From NCBI RefSeq assembly GCF_009360615.1, contig NZ_SPEY01000025.1, positions 1 through 64,000 on the forward strand: a stretch of 64,000 nucleotides of DNA, in the 5' to 3' direction. A model generated the notes under the pieces. It had not been told where the DNA came from and ran no database searches. It was given only the letters and a program-made list of their open reading frames with translations. A program made the position numbers and the translations under genes. Shown here one piece after another: positions 10,274 through 20,056 of this stretch (its first letter is position 1; every line of letters begins with the position of its first letter). The stretch is from Comamonas sp. Its GTDB lineage: Bacteria > Pseudomonadota > Gammaproteobacteria > Burkholderiales > Burkholderiaceae_C.

Positions 10274-10671
10274 ATACCCACACCTCCCTCGTGATTCCGG
10301 CCCATGCGGTACAGGCAGGCCAGGAAATCCTGGCGCGCGTGGTTGCTCCGGTTCCAGGCGTCCACATTGCCTTGCTCTGTACCCCTGATGGCTTCGAGAT
10401 TGCTGCGCTGCGCATTCGCAGCGAGTTGCCGACCGAGCGGCTGTCGGCCATGGCGGGCTCGCTGATGGCCATGGCCAGGGCCGTGGCCAACGAAATCGGT
10501 CACCGGGATTGCAGGCGCCTGACCTTCGAGACGGAGTCAGGCACGGTGGTCTTCCAGGCGGTGAATGGCACCTTTCCGGCCGTTCTCTGTCTGGTGGTCG
10601 ATCAGAACGCCTTGCTGGGTCGCGCGCTCTGGGCGGCCGGCGAGGTTGCCACAGGGTACCTGCCGCCTTGA
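10270..10671 (+). CDS. Roadblock/LC7 domain protein (MglB-like)
   Basis: A 133-residue protein made almost entirely of one Roadblock/LC7 fold: a helix (VQAGQEILARVVAP), strand VHIALLCTPDGFEIAAL, helix LSAMAGSLMAMARAVANEIG, and two further strands ending in AVLCLVVDQNALLG. Family members dimerise and act as partners or GTPase-activating proteins for Ras-like GTPases such as MglA. The ATG at 10270 lies inside the stop of the GTPase gene, so the two are made in a coupled manner. It is more divergent from the second Roadblock protein downstream than a recent duplicate would be. Confidence 0.8.
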   Translation: MNTHTSLVIPAHAVQAGQEILARVVAPVPGVHIALLCTPDGFEIAALRIRSELPTERLSAMAGSLMAMARAVANEIGHRDCRRLTFETESGTVVFQAVNGTFPAVLCLVVDQNALLGRALWAAGEVATGYLPP

Positions 10672-10758
10672 CCGCAGGTGGGCAGGCGTTCTGAGTCCGA
10701 GCGAGTGCGCCTGCGGGCGCACGGGTTCCTTGTCTTGTTCTTTCAAAAAGGTGGATTT

Positions 10759-11118
10759 ATGGCCTCTATCCAGGATTGTCTGAATGCTTTGATGACCACC
10801 GACGGCGCCGTCTGTGGCGCTCTGGTGGACAGCGCCAGCGGCATGCTGATGGGCAGCGCCGGAGGTGGCGTGGATATGGAGCTGGCTGCGGCCGGCAACA
10901 CCGAGGTCGTGCGCGCCAAGGTCAAGACCATGCGCATGCTCAATCTCAACGACCAGATCGACGATATCCTGATCACCCTGGGCAAGCAATATCACATCAT
11001 CCGTCCTGTGGCCGCCAATGACGGCGTGTTTTTCTACCTGGTGCTGGACAAGGCCCGCGCCAACCTGGCGCTGGCGCGCCGCAAGACTGCCGATGTGGAA
11101 AAGGAGCTCAAGCTCTGA
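10759..11118 (+). CDS. second Roadblock/LC7 domain protein
   Basis: A 119-residue single-domain Roadblock/LC7 protein. The segment DGAVCGALVDSASGMLMG followed by a helix-rich centre and HIIRPVAANDGVFFYLVLD fits the fold, and the lysine-rich end (ARRKTADVEKELKL) is a helix. ATG 10759 is chosen because AAGGTGG lies 4 bp upstream; an in-frame start at 10678 lacks such a site. It follows the first Roadblock gene by 87 bp and is followed by a strong terminator, so it closes the operon. It may form a heterodimer with the upstream paralogue or a separate homodimer; sequence alone does not decide. Confidence 0.82.
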   Translation: MASIQDCLNALMTTDGAVCGALVDSASGMLMGSAGGGVDMELAAAGNTEVVRAKVKTMRMLNLNDQIDDILITLGKQYHIIRPVAANDGVFFYLVLDKARANLALARRKTADVEKELKL

Positions 11119-11144
11119 GGTGCTGTCCTGGCACCTGTCCCCGG

Positions 11145-11170
11145 AGCCTGCCTTGCGCAGGCTTTGTTTT
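11145..11170 (+). terminator. rho-independent terminator of the GTPase/Roadblock operon
   Basis: A perfect 7-bp stem (AGCCTGC / GCAGGCT) with a 5-nt loop is followed by TTGTTTT. It lies 26 bp after the second Roadblock stop. Confidence 0.8.
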
Positions 11171-11239
11171 CGGGCAGGTCTGCACTGAAAAACTTTCATC
11201 GAAGGCCCCGAGAGGGGAACGGCGTGGCGCTGTCACAAT

Positions 11240-12196
11240 TTGTCGGTGCTGTCCGTTTTACTCATCACCTTTCCCTTCTTTGCACTGGTGGCTTGCGGCT
11301 TTGCCGCCACCTGGCGCGGCATTCTGCCCCAGTCGGCGATTGCGGGCCTCAATGCGTTCGTACTGTACTTCGCGCTGCCCTGCATGTTGTACCGCTTCGG
11401 CGCGCAGACACCGATTCATCAGCTGCTCGACATCAACGTCTCTGTGGTCTATCTGGTCTGTGCGGCGGTGATGGTGGGCGTGACCGTGCTGTTGACGCGC
11501 CGACGCCTGGGCTGGAGCGATGCCGCGTTCGGCGCCCTGGTGGCCGCATTTCCCAACACCGGCTTCATGGGCGTGCCCATGCTGGCGGCACTGCTGGGCG
11601 CACACAGCGCCGGGCCGGTGATCGTGACCATGGCCATCGACATGGTCGTCACCACCTCGGCCTGCATTGCGCTGTCCCGGCTCGATCCGGCGGGGGGGCA
11701 AGGCGTCTGGCCGGCGGTGCGCAATTCGCTCAGGGGCATGGCTGCCAATCCCATGCCCTGGTCGATTCTGCTGGGCGGTCTGGCGTCGGCCATGGGCTGG
11801 GTATTGCCCGGCCCCGTGGACAAGACCGTGGCCATGCTGGCCGCAGCGGCTTCGCCGGTGGCCCTGTTCACCATCGGGGCCGTGCTGGCGCGCTCGCAGA
11901 TGAACAGCCACGAACGCGTGGCTGCGAGGGACTATGTGCCGATCGCACTGGCCAAGCTGGTCGTCCATCCGCTGCTGGTCTGGTCCGTCGGACTGGCGGC
12001 GATCGCCATGGGCTTACCGCTCCGGCACGAAACCCTGGTGGTGCTGGTGCTGCTGGCAGCCCTGCCTTCCGCCAGCAATGTCTCGCTGCTGACCGAGCGC
12101 TACGGCGCCCACAGCGGTCGCATCGCCAGAATCATTCTGGTCTCCACCAGTCTGGCTTTCCTGACCTTCTCTGCCGCTGTGGCCCTGATGACCTAG
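11240..12196 (+). CDS. AEC family transporter (auxin efflux carrier superfamily)
   Basis: A 318-residue inner-membrane carrier with about ten hydrophobic segments in two inverted halves, as in the AEC/BART superfamily. The mid-protein segment AAFPNTGFMGVPML contains the N-T-G-F-M-G signature of AEC carriers, and the second half repeats a similar arrangement near PSASNVSLLTERYG. Members transport malate, malonate or other organic anions; no substrate can be assigned here. No ATG is available near the conserved start: TTG 11240 is used and GTG 11246 is an alternative. It is a single-gene unit between two terminators. Confidence 0.85.
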   Translation: MSVLSVLLITFPFFALVACGFAATWRGILPQSAIAGLNAFVLYFALPCMLYRFGAQTPIHQLLDINVSVVYLVCAAVMVGVTVLLTRRRLGWSDAAFGALVAAFPNTGFMGVPMLAALLGAHSAGPVIVTMAIDMVVTTSACIALSRLDPAGGQGVWPAVRNSLRGMAANPMPWSILLGGLASAMGWVLPGPVDKTVAMLAAAASPVALFTIGAVLARSQMNSHERVAARDYVPIALAKLVVHPLLVWSVGLAAIAMGLPLRHETLVVLVLLAALPSASNVSLLTERYGAHSGRIARIILVSTSLAFLTFSAAVALMT

Positions 12197-12207
12197 CGAA
12201 AACAAGA

Positions 12208-12246
12208 GCGGCTTGCGCAAGACCAGTCAGCGCAAGCCGCTGTTTC
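12208..12246 (+). terminator. rho-independent terminator after the AEC transporter gene
   Basis: Perfect 11-bp inverted repeat GCGGCTTGCGC / GCGCAAGCCGC with an 11-nt loop, followed by TGTTTCG. It starts 11 bp after the stop codon. The A-rich left flank (AAAACAAGA) could also help termination of minus-strand transcripts from the asparaginase gene. Confidence 0.75.
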
Positions 12247-12282
12247 GGCTCAAAGCCGCCAATCAGGCACACCCCAACAAGG

Positions 12283-12368
12283 AGACACCGAGGAAGGGGC
12301 GTCCCGCACCTAGGGGGCCGTCCCCCTTCCGAAGGGAGAGGGGGACGGCGCGAAGCGCCTCAGGGGGC
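12283..12368. repeat. GC-rich dispersed intergenic repeat, copy 1
   Basis: The sequence begins GACACCGAGGAAGGGGC, contains a hairpin-forming core GTCCCCCTTCC ... GGAGAGGGGGAC, and ends CGCGAAGCGCCTCAGGGGG. It is related to the elements at 26311, 26491, 30181 and 33934. It lies directly before the 3' end of the asparaginase gene, so it would be in that gene's 3' untranslated region. Confidence 0.7.
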
Positions 12369-12372
12369 GTGT

Positions 12373-13641
<1,269 letters not shown>

Positions 13642-13689
13642 TTATGGGTAAAGGGTTGAAGACTTAAAACCCTTATGCTTCTGACGGCT

Positions 13690-15867
<2,178 letters not shown>

Positions 15868-15951
15868 GGGGTGGAGTGAGGGAAGGCGCTGCCGGGTCAG
15901 CAGTTCCTCAGAGCTATAGCAGATTTTGAGGCCTGCCAAGGCTTTGCGCTC

Positions 15952-16298
15952 TGTGGATAACTTTGTGAGGAAAAATATGCGCCAATGCTGCAGGCCGGTC
16001 CGGTTCATATCCGGAAGTCTTCAGGAACCCTGGAGGTTGGGGTAATTAATATATGGAAAACAAATACTTATAGGAGATCTTGGCGCTTCGGGAGGATCGG
16101 CCGGCAGGGATGTGCCGGCGGAGTCTGCTTCGCCAGATCTGTGCATAAATCAGGTGATGAGGCACTGTCAACCGAGAAGCTCCCTAAACTTAACTGCGCG
16201 CAAACCATGGTGCAAAGTCCTTAACTTCTCAAAAAAATAGCAGTAATGCAAGCAGCCGCGAGACCTGATGCCTCCTCGGATCATCCACATGTGGATAA
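15952..16298. promoter_or_regulatory. cluster of DnaA-box-like 9-mers
   Basis: Three sites in the same orientation fit TGTGNATAA (reverse complement TTATNCACA): TGTGGATAA at 15952-15960, TGTGCATAA at 16140-16148 and TGTGGATAA at 16290-16298. The last overlaps a palindrome ATCCACATGTGGAT at 16283-16296, which adds a near-match (TCATCCACA) facing the other way. Strict DnaA boxes should be rare by chance in GC-rich DNA. Whether the cluster is an origin, a DnaA-titration site or part of priA/hemE regulation cannot be told here. Confidence 0.45.
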
Positions 16299-16329
16299 CT
16301 TCCTTCAATCGAGGTCGGCGCCAGTGAAA

Positions 16330-16360
16330 AAATAAAAAAGCGCCAAACACGGTTGGCGCC
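16330..16360 (-). terminator. rho-independent terminator downstream of hemE
   Basis: Read on the minus strand, GCGCCAA / TTGGCGC (7 bp, 6-nt loop; plus coordinates 16340-16359) is followed by TTTTTTATTTTTTC. This is one of the strongest intrinsic terminators in the window. On the plus strand the hairpin is followed by ATATTTTGGGGTTTTT, so weak bidirectional action is possible. Confidence 0.85.
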
Positions 16361-16381
16361 ATATTTTGGGGTTTTTGCCGC

Positions 16382-16495
16382 TTATTGCTTATGAATCAAT
16401 GACTTGCTACGATTCTTGTGGGTCGCGAGCCAAGGATTGTCGTCGAATAACCACTTGATCTGCTTGGGCGATACGGCCTCTTGGTGCGGCAGCAA
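16382..16495 (-). CDS. possible small ORF between hemE and its terminator (weak)
   Basis: A 37-codon reading frame starting at TTG 16495, in the same frame as hemE and beginning after the hemE stop. It contains SPKQIKWLFDDNPWL and a basic tail ending SLIHKQ. The composition looks protein-like, and the frame ends just before the strong terminator, so it would be on the hemE transcript. There is no ATG and no clear ribosome-binding site. I do not recognise it. It could equally be a remnant of an older gene or chance. Confidence 0.2.
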   Translation of the reverse strand: MLPHQEAVSPKQIKWLFDDNPWLATHKNRSKSLIHKQ

Positions 16496-16525
16496 TGCCC
16501 AGGAAGGCGATTGCTGCCGCTGGTA

Positions 16526-17641
16526 TCAGCCCTGCGCGCGCTGCAGGCGCGAGTGCGTGTGCACTGCCTCGACCAAGGCGGCCACATGTTCGGGCGGGGT
16601 GAACTGGCTGATGCCATGCCCCAGATTGAAGATGTGGGTGGGGCCTGTGGTGCCGGTGTCGGTATGCGGCTTGCCGAAACTGTCCAGAACGGCACGGGCC
16701 TGGGCGGCGACCTGTTCTGGCGCGGCAAACAGCACATTGGGGTCGATATTGCCCTGCAGCGCCTTGCCGGGGCCGCCGACCTCGCCGCCCACGATGGCAC
16801 GAGCCTTGCCCAGATTGGCCGTCCAGTCCAGACCCAGTACTTCGCAGTCGATGTCCTTCATGTCGGCCAGCCAGATGCCCCCGCCCTTGGTGAAGACGAT
16901 GCGGGGCACATCGGTGCCGTCCACACCGGTGCGCTTGAGCCGTGACAGCACGCGCCTGGTATAGGCCAGGCTGAACTCCTGGAAGGCGCCGTCGGCCAGC
17001 ACACCGCCCCAGCTGTCGAAAATCATCACGGCCTGGGCGCCGGCATCGATCTGGGCGTTCAGGTAGGCGGCCACGCTGTCGGCGTTGACCTCCAGGATGC
17101 GGTGCATCAGGTCGGGGCGCGAGTACATCAGCGACTTGACGGTACGGTAGTCGTCGCTGCCCTTGCCCTCGGTCATGTAGCAGGCCAGTGTCCAGGGGCT
17201 GCCCGAGAAGCCGATCAGGGGCACTCGGCCCCTGAGCTCCTTGCGGATATTGGTGACCGCGTCAAACACATAGCGCAGCTTGTCCATGTCGGGTACGGCC
17301 AGCTCGGCCACGGCGGCTTCGTCGCGCACCACCTTGGCGAAGCGCGGGCCTTCGCCTTCGGCGAACGACAGTCCCAGGCCCATGGCGTCGGGCACGGTCA
17401 GGATGTCGCTGAACAGGATGGCGGCGTCCAGAGGGAAGCGATCCAGCGGCTGCAGGGTCACCTCGGTGGCGTAGTCCACGTTGGTCGCCAGACCCATGAA
17501 GCTGCCGGCCTTGGCACGGGTGGCCTTGTATTCAGGCAGGTAGCGTCCCGCCTGGCGCATCAGCCACAGGGGCGTGTAGTCAGTAGCCTGGCGACGGCAT
17601 GCGCGCAGGAAGGTGTCATTGGTCAGGGGGGCGAAACTCAT
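16526..17641 (-). CDS. hemE: uroporphyrinogen decarboxylase
   Basis: A 371-residue cytoplasmic enzyme that decarboxylates the four acetate side chains of uroporphyrinogen III to give coproporphyrinogen III in heme biosynthesis. The family signature [15 protein letters not shown] is at residues 24-38 with substrate-binding Arg29 and Arg33; [13 protein letters not shown] supplies the essential Asp; the second signature [13 protein letters not shown] follows; and HIFNLGHGI lies near the C-terminus. Length fits the family. The start at 17641 gives [12 protein letters not shown], the expected N-terminus. It is divergent from olsB with a 217-bp gap. Confidence 0.96.
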   Translation of the reverse strand: MSFAPLTNDTFLRACRRQATDYTPLWLMRQAGRYLPEYKATRAKAGSFMGLATNVDYATEVTLQPLDRFPLDAAILFSDILTVPDAMGLGLSFAEGEGPRFAKVVRDEAAVAELAVPDMDKLRYVFDAVTNIRKELRGRVPLIGFSGSPWTLACYMTEGKGSDDYRTVKSLMYSRPDLMHRILEVNADSVAAYLNAQIDAGAQAVMIFDSWGGVLADGAFQEFSLAYTRRVLSRLKRTGVDGTDVPRIVFTKGGGIWLADMKDIDCEVLGLDWTANLGKARAIVGGEVGGPGKALQGNIDPNVLFAAPEQVAAQARAVLDSFGKPHTDTGTTGPTHIFNLGHGISQFTPPEHVAALVEAVHTHSRLQRAQG

Positions 17642-17731
17642 GCGCTGATTGTCGCCCACTCCGGCTTTCCCATTCACCACAATCCCGAGCAGCAATTCAG
17701 CTCTCTGTGCAGGGATGGCGGCTGCCACGAC

Positions 17732-17760
17732 ATGTCATGCAACCGTCATCCAAGTGTCGC
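17732..17760 (+). promoter_or_regulatory. Pho-box-like triple direct repeat upstream of olsB
   Basis: Three 7-bp units, ATGTCAT, CCGTCAT and GTGTCGC, are each separated by 4 bp (GCAA, CCAA), giving the 11-bp period of PhoB operators (consensus CTGTCAT). They lie 99 bp before the olsB start and 91 bp before hemE. Ornithine-lipid genes are known to be induced by phosphate limitation through PhoB in several bacteria, which fits. Confidence 0.55.
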
Positions 17761-17858
17761 GCCGGATTCATCTGCGTTTTCCACAATGACGGCACGCAGA
17801 CACACCGCGTGGCACAGGCAGGCCGCCAACTGCGTCCAACACCGAGAGGAAAGCAGAC

Positions 17859-18725
17859 ATGAGGCATCCCGAGATTCTTGATGCGCTGAAGGGCCAGAGC
17901 ATCGCGACGACACCGTCATCGGCTCCCTCGCTTTCCCATCGCCCCGCCAGTCCCGCACACGCTGCAGCGCCCGCCTTGCGCCTGCAGGTGCGCTGGGCCC
18001 GTCATCTGGACGAGGTCAGACAGGCTCAGCGCCTGCGCTACCAGATCTTTGCCGAGGAAATGGGGGCCGTGCTGCAGACGCCCGTGGCGGGTCACGACAT
18101 CGACGCCTTTGACGACTTCTGCGAGCATCTGATGGTCTGCGATGAAGAACAGAACAAGGTGATTGGCACCTATCGCTTGCTGACCCCTGCCCAGGCCCGG
18201 CGTGCCGGCGGGCTGTACAGCGATCAGGAGTTCGATCTCTCGCCCATCAATGCCTGGCGTTCGCGGATGGTCGAGCTGGGGCGCAGCTGCGTGCATGCAG
18301 AGCATCGCCAGGGCGGAGTGATCCTCGCGCTCTGGGGCGCACTGGCCGAATTCATGCAGCGCAACCAGCTGGAGGCCATGGTGGGCTGCGCCAGCATTCC
18401 CATGCAGTACCCTGGTCTGGCCCATGGCGAAGGCCCGGCACGCATCTGGCAGCAGCTGCGCCAGAGCCATCTGGCAGAGTCCGAGTTGCAGGTGCGCCCG
18501 CGGGTGGCCTTGCCCGAGGAGCTGGCATGCATCAGCAATGTCTCGGCGGATGCGCTGAAGGTCGAGCCGCCGGCGCTGATCCAGGGCTACCTGCGTGCCG
18601 GCGCCAAGGTGCTGGGAGCTCCGGCCTGGGACAGTGACTTCAATACTGCCGATCTGCCCATCATGATGCGCATGCAGGACCTGCCTTCTCGCTATCGCCG
18701 GCTGTTCGGACGCATGAAGGCCTGA
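17859..18725 (+). CDS. olsB: ornithine-acyl[ACP] N-acyltransferase, OlsB-like
   Basis: A 288-residue acyltransferase of the OlsB family. After a Ser/Pro/Ala-rich N-terminal stretch of about 45 residues, the domain contains LRYQIFAEEMGA, HDIDAFDDFCEHLMV, GTYRLL, and MVELGRSCVHAEHRQGGV, the conserved core of this GNAT-like family. OlsB attaches a 3-hydroxyacyl chain to the alpha-amino group of ornithine, the first step of the phosphorus-free membrane lipids made during phosphate starvation. No olsA partner is adjacent. A Pho-box-like site precedes it and a bidirectional terminator follows. Some proteins of this family are mislabelled hemolysins. Confidence 0.82.
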   Translation: MRHPEILDALKGQSIATTPSSAPSLSHRPASPAHAAAPALRLQVRWARHLDEVRQAQRLRYQIFAEEMGAVLQTPVAGHDIDAFDDFCEHLMVCDEEQNKVIGTYRLLTPAQARRAGGLYSDQEFDLSPINAWRSRMVELGRSCVHAEHRQGGVILALWGALAEFMQRNQLEAMVGCASIPMQYPGLAHGEGPARIWQQLRQSHLAESELQVRPRVALPEELACISNVSADALKVEPPALIQGYLRAGAKVLGAPAWDSDFNTADLPIMMRMQDLPSRYRRLFGRMKA

Positions 18726-18739
18726 GGCGGGAGCAGGCA

Positions 18740-18775
18740 GCAAAAAGCCTGCGGCCGGTGTCGCAGGCTTTTTGC
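18740..18775. terminator. bidirectional rho-independent terminator
   Basis: Perfect 14-bp inverted repeat GCAAAAAGCCTGCG / CGCAGGCTTTTTGC with an 8-nt loop. The A and T tracts on either arm allow termination of olsB (plus) and of the convergent membrane-protein gene (minus). Confidence 0.85.
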
Positions 18776-18788
18776 ATGGCCGCGCTGG

Positions 18789-19304
18789 CTACGCGGCGTG
18801 GCTGGGCTCATCTTCCAGGCCTTCGGCAAACAGGCCCAGCGCCGTGACCATCAGGCCCAGCATGAGGAAGGCGTAGGCCGCAATGGACAGCACCAGGCTC
18901 ATGCTGTAGCCCCACTGGAGAACCGAGCAGGCCCATTCCCAGGATACATAGACAGCGGAACACTGGTTGCTGGCAGGCATGTGCACATACCAGGTGACGG
19001 CGATCCACATCAGGACCAGCATCACCACCGTGGTGCGCAGCTTGTGCGAAGGTGTCTGGTCCATGTTCTTGAGCAGGACCAGCGGGATGGCTCCGCCCCA
19101 GACGAACATCATCAGCCAGCTGAAGGCCGGCACCTGCGCCAGGACCTGTTGCAGCCAGTGCATCTTGGGCATGCTGTTGATGCTGGCCAGGACGTCCCAG
19201 GCAAAGGGCAGGGCCAGGCCGGCGATGGCCAGGCTGGCCAGCGCCAGTGCACGCCACAGGCAAAGGCGTTTGTGAGACGGCTGGTGGATAAGGTTGGCAT
19301 GCAT
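18789..19304 (-). CDS. small integral membrane protein of unknown function
   Basis: A 171-residue protein I do not recognise. Four hydrophobic segments are visible at about residues 16-40, 58-78, 90-109 and 132-160, joined by short polar loops. The loop between segments three and four contains two cysteines (NQCSAVYV and WACSVL). The start has an excellent AGGAGG ribosome-binding site 6 bp upstream. It is convergent with olsB across a shared terminator. No known transporter or enzyme motif was found. Confidence 0.7.
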   Translation of the reverse strand: MHANLIHQPSHKRLCLWRALALASLAIAGLALPFAWDVLASINSMPKMHWLQQVLAQVPAFSWLMMFVWGGAIPLVLLKNMDQTPSHKLRTTVVMLVLMWIAVTWYVHMPASNQCSAVYVSWEWACSVLQWGYSMSLVLSIAAYAFLMLGLMVTALGLFAEGLEDEPSHAA

Positions 19305-19638
19305 GGCTCACCTCCTGTGCAGTTCAGGCTGTCCGCAGCAGTCAACGGGGCAAGGCTGGCAAAGGCTGGAAACTGCGGTTGCGCCTGGCTTGTGGGCAGT
19401 TCCAGTCTAGAGCGTTTGTCCGCTTTGTGCCATAGGTGCTGGGCTCCTGCTTGGAGTCGCGTTCCAGCGCGAATCGAAGCCAGACCAGAACCCGCCGGTT
19501 TGACAGGGCAAGGCCGGTGTGTGCCGAGTCGTAAAGTTGATTGCGCCAGGTTCATGAAACCCGCCGACTCTGGCTTCTGCCGGCCCCCGGGACTAAGCTT
19601 GGTCTGCTCGACTCGGGGCACTGGGCAAAGGAGTTCTT
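19305..19638. other. intergenic region between divergent genes
   Basis: The 334 bp between the membrane-protein gene and the VOC gene hold only the ribosome-binding sites of the two genes. I see no convincing operator, repeat or additional gene. Confidence 0.5.
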
Positions 19639-20025
19639 ATGCTGAGCCAATCTGCTGTGACGACGATGCTGCCGGTCATGGATCTGGCGCGGGCTCGCGC
19701 TTTCTACGAGGAATGCCTGGGTCTGCAGCCCGGTGAGTTGCGACCCGACGGGAAATTTGTCTATCGGGTGGGCGGCAGCGCCCTGGCCCTGTTTCCCAGA
19801 CCAGGCGGCACCAAGGCCGAGCACACGGCCATCAGCTTCCAGGTGTCCGATATCGCCGCGAGCATTCGGGAACTGAAAAACCGGGGCGTGGTGTTTGAAG
19901 ACTATGACTTTCCCGATTTCAAGACCGTCGACCATGTCTGCGTGCTGGGGGCCGAGAAAGCCGCCTGGTTCAAGGACACGGAAGGCAATTACCTCTGCCT
20001 GCATGAGGATCTGCAACAGGCATGA
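19639..20025 (+). CDS. VOC family protein (glyoxalase/bleomycin-resistance fold)
   Basis: A 128-residue vicinal-oxygen-chelate protein with the usual paired beta-alpha-beta-beta-beta modules: MLPVMDLARARAFYEECLGL begins the first and HTAISFQVSDIAASIRELKNRGV the second, ending in FKDTEGNYLCLHED. Conserved metal-ligand positions include His in EHTAISF and Glu near the C-terminal EGNYLCL. Family members include glyoxalases, dioxygenases and antibiotic-binding proteins, so no substrate can be assigned. AAAGGAG precedes the ATG at 7 bp. Confidence 0.82.
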   Translation: MLSQSAVTTMLPVMDLARARAFYEECLGLQPGELRPDGKFVYRVGGSALALFPRPGGTKAEHTAISFQVSDIAASIRELKNRGVVFEDYDFPDFKTVDHVCVLGAEKAAWFKDTEGNYLCLHEDLQQA

Positions 20026-20056
20026 GGGGGCGCAGCGCCCGGCACACAGGGGCGGC

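Larger units (their letters stand above)
15868..16381. other. gene-poor stretch between priA and hemE
   Basis: No convincing large coding region was found here. The stretch is more AT-rich than its surroundings, especially 16042-16072, which contains TAATTAATATATGG. It holds three 9-mers fitting the DnaA consensus, a 14-bp palindrome, and a terminator described separately. A 79-codon plus-strand reading frame at 15985-16224 lacks any recognisable domain or good ribosome-binding site and is not called. Confidence 0.5.

Noticed and set aside
19540-19567. TAAAGTTG followed by 11 bp, as a sigma-28 promoter before the VOC gene
   Set aside because: The -10 position reads TTCATGAA, matching GCCGATAA at only 3 of 8 bases.
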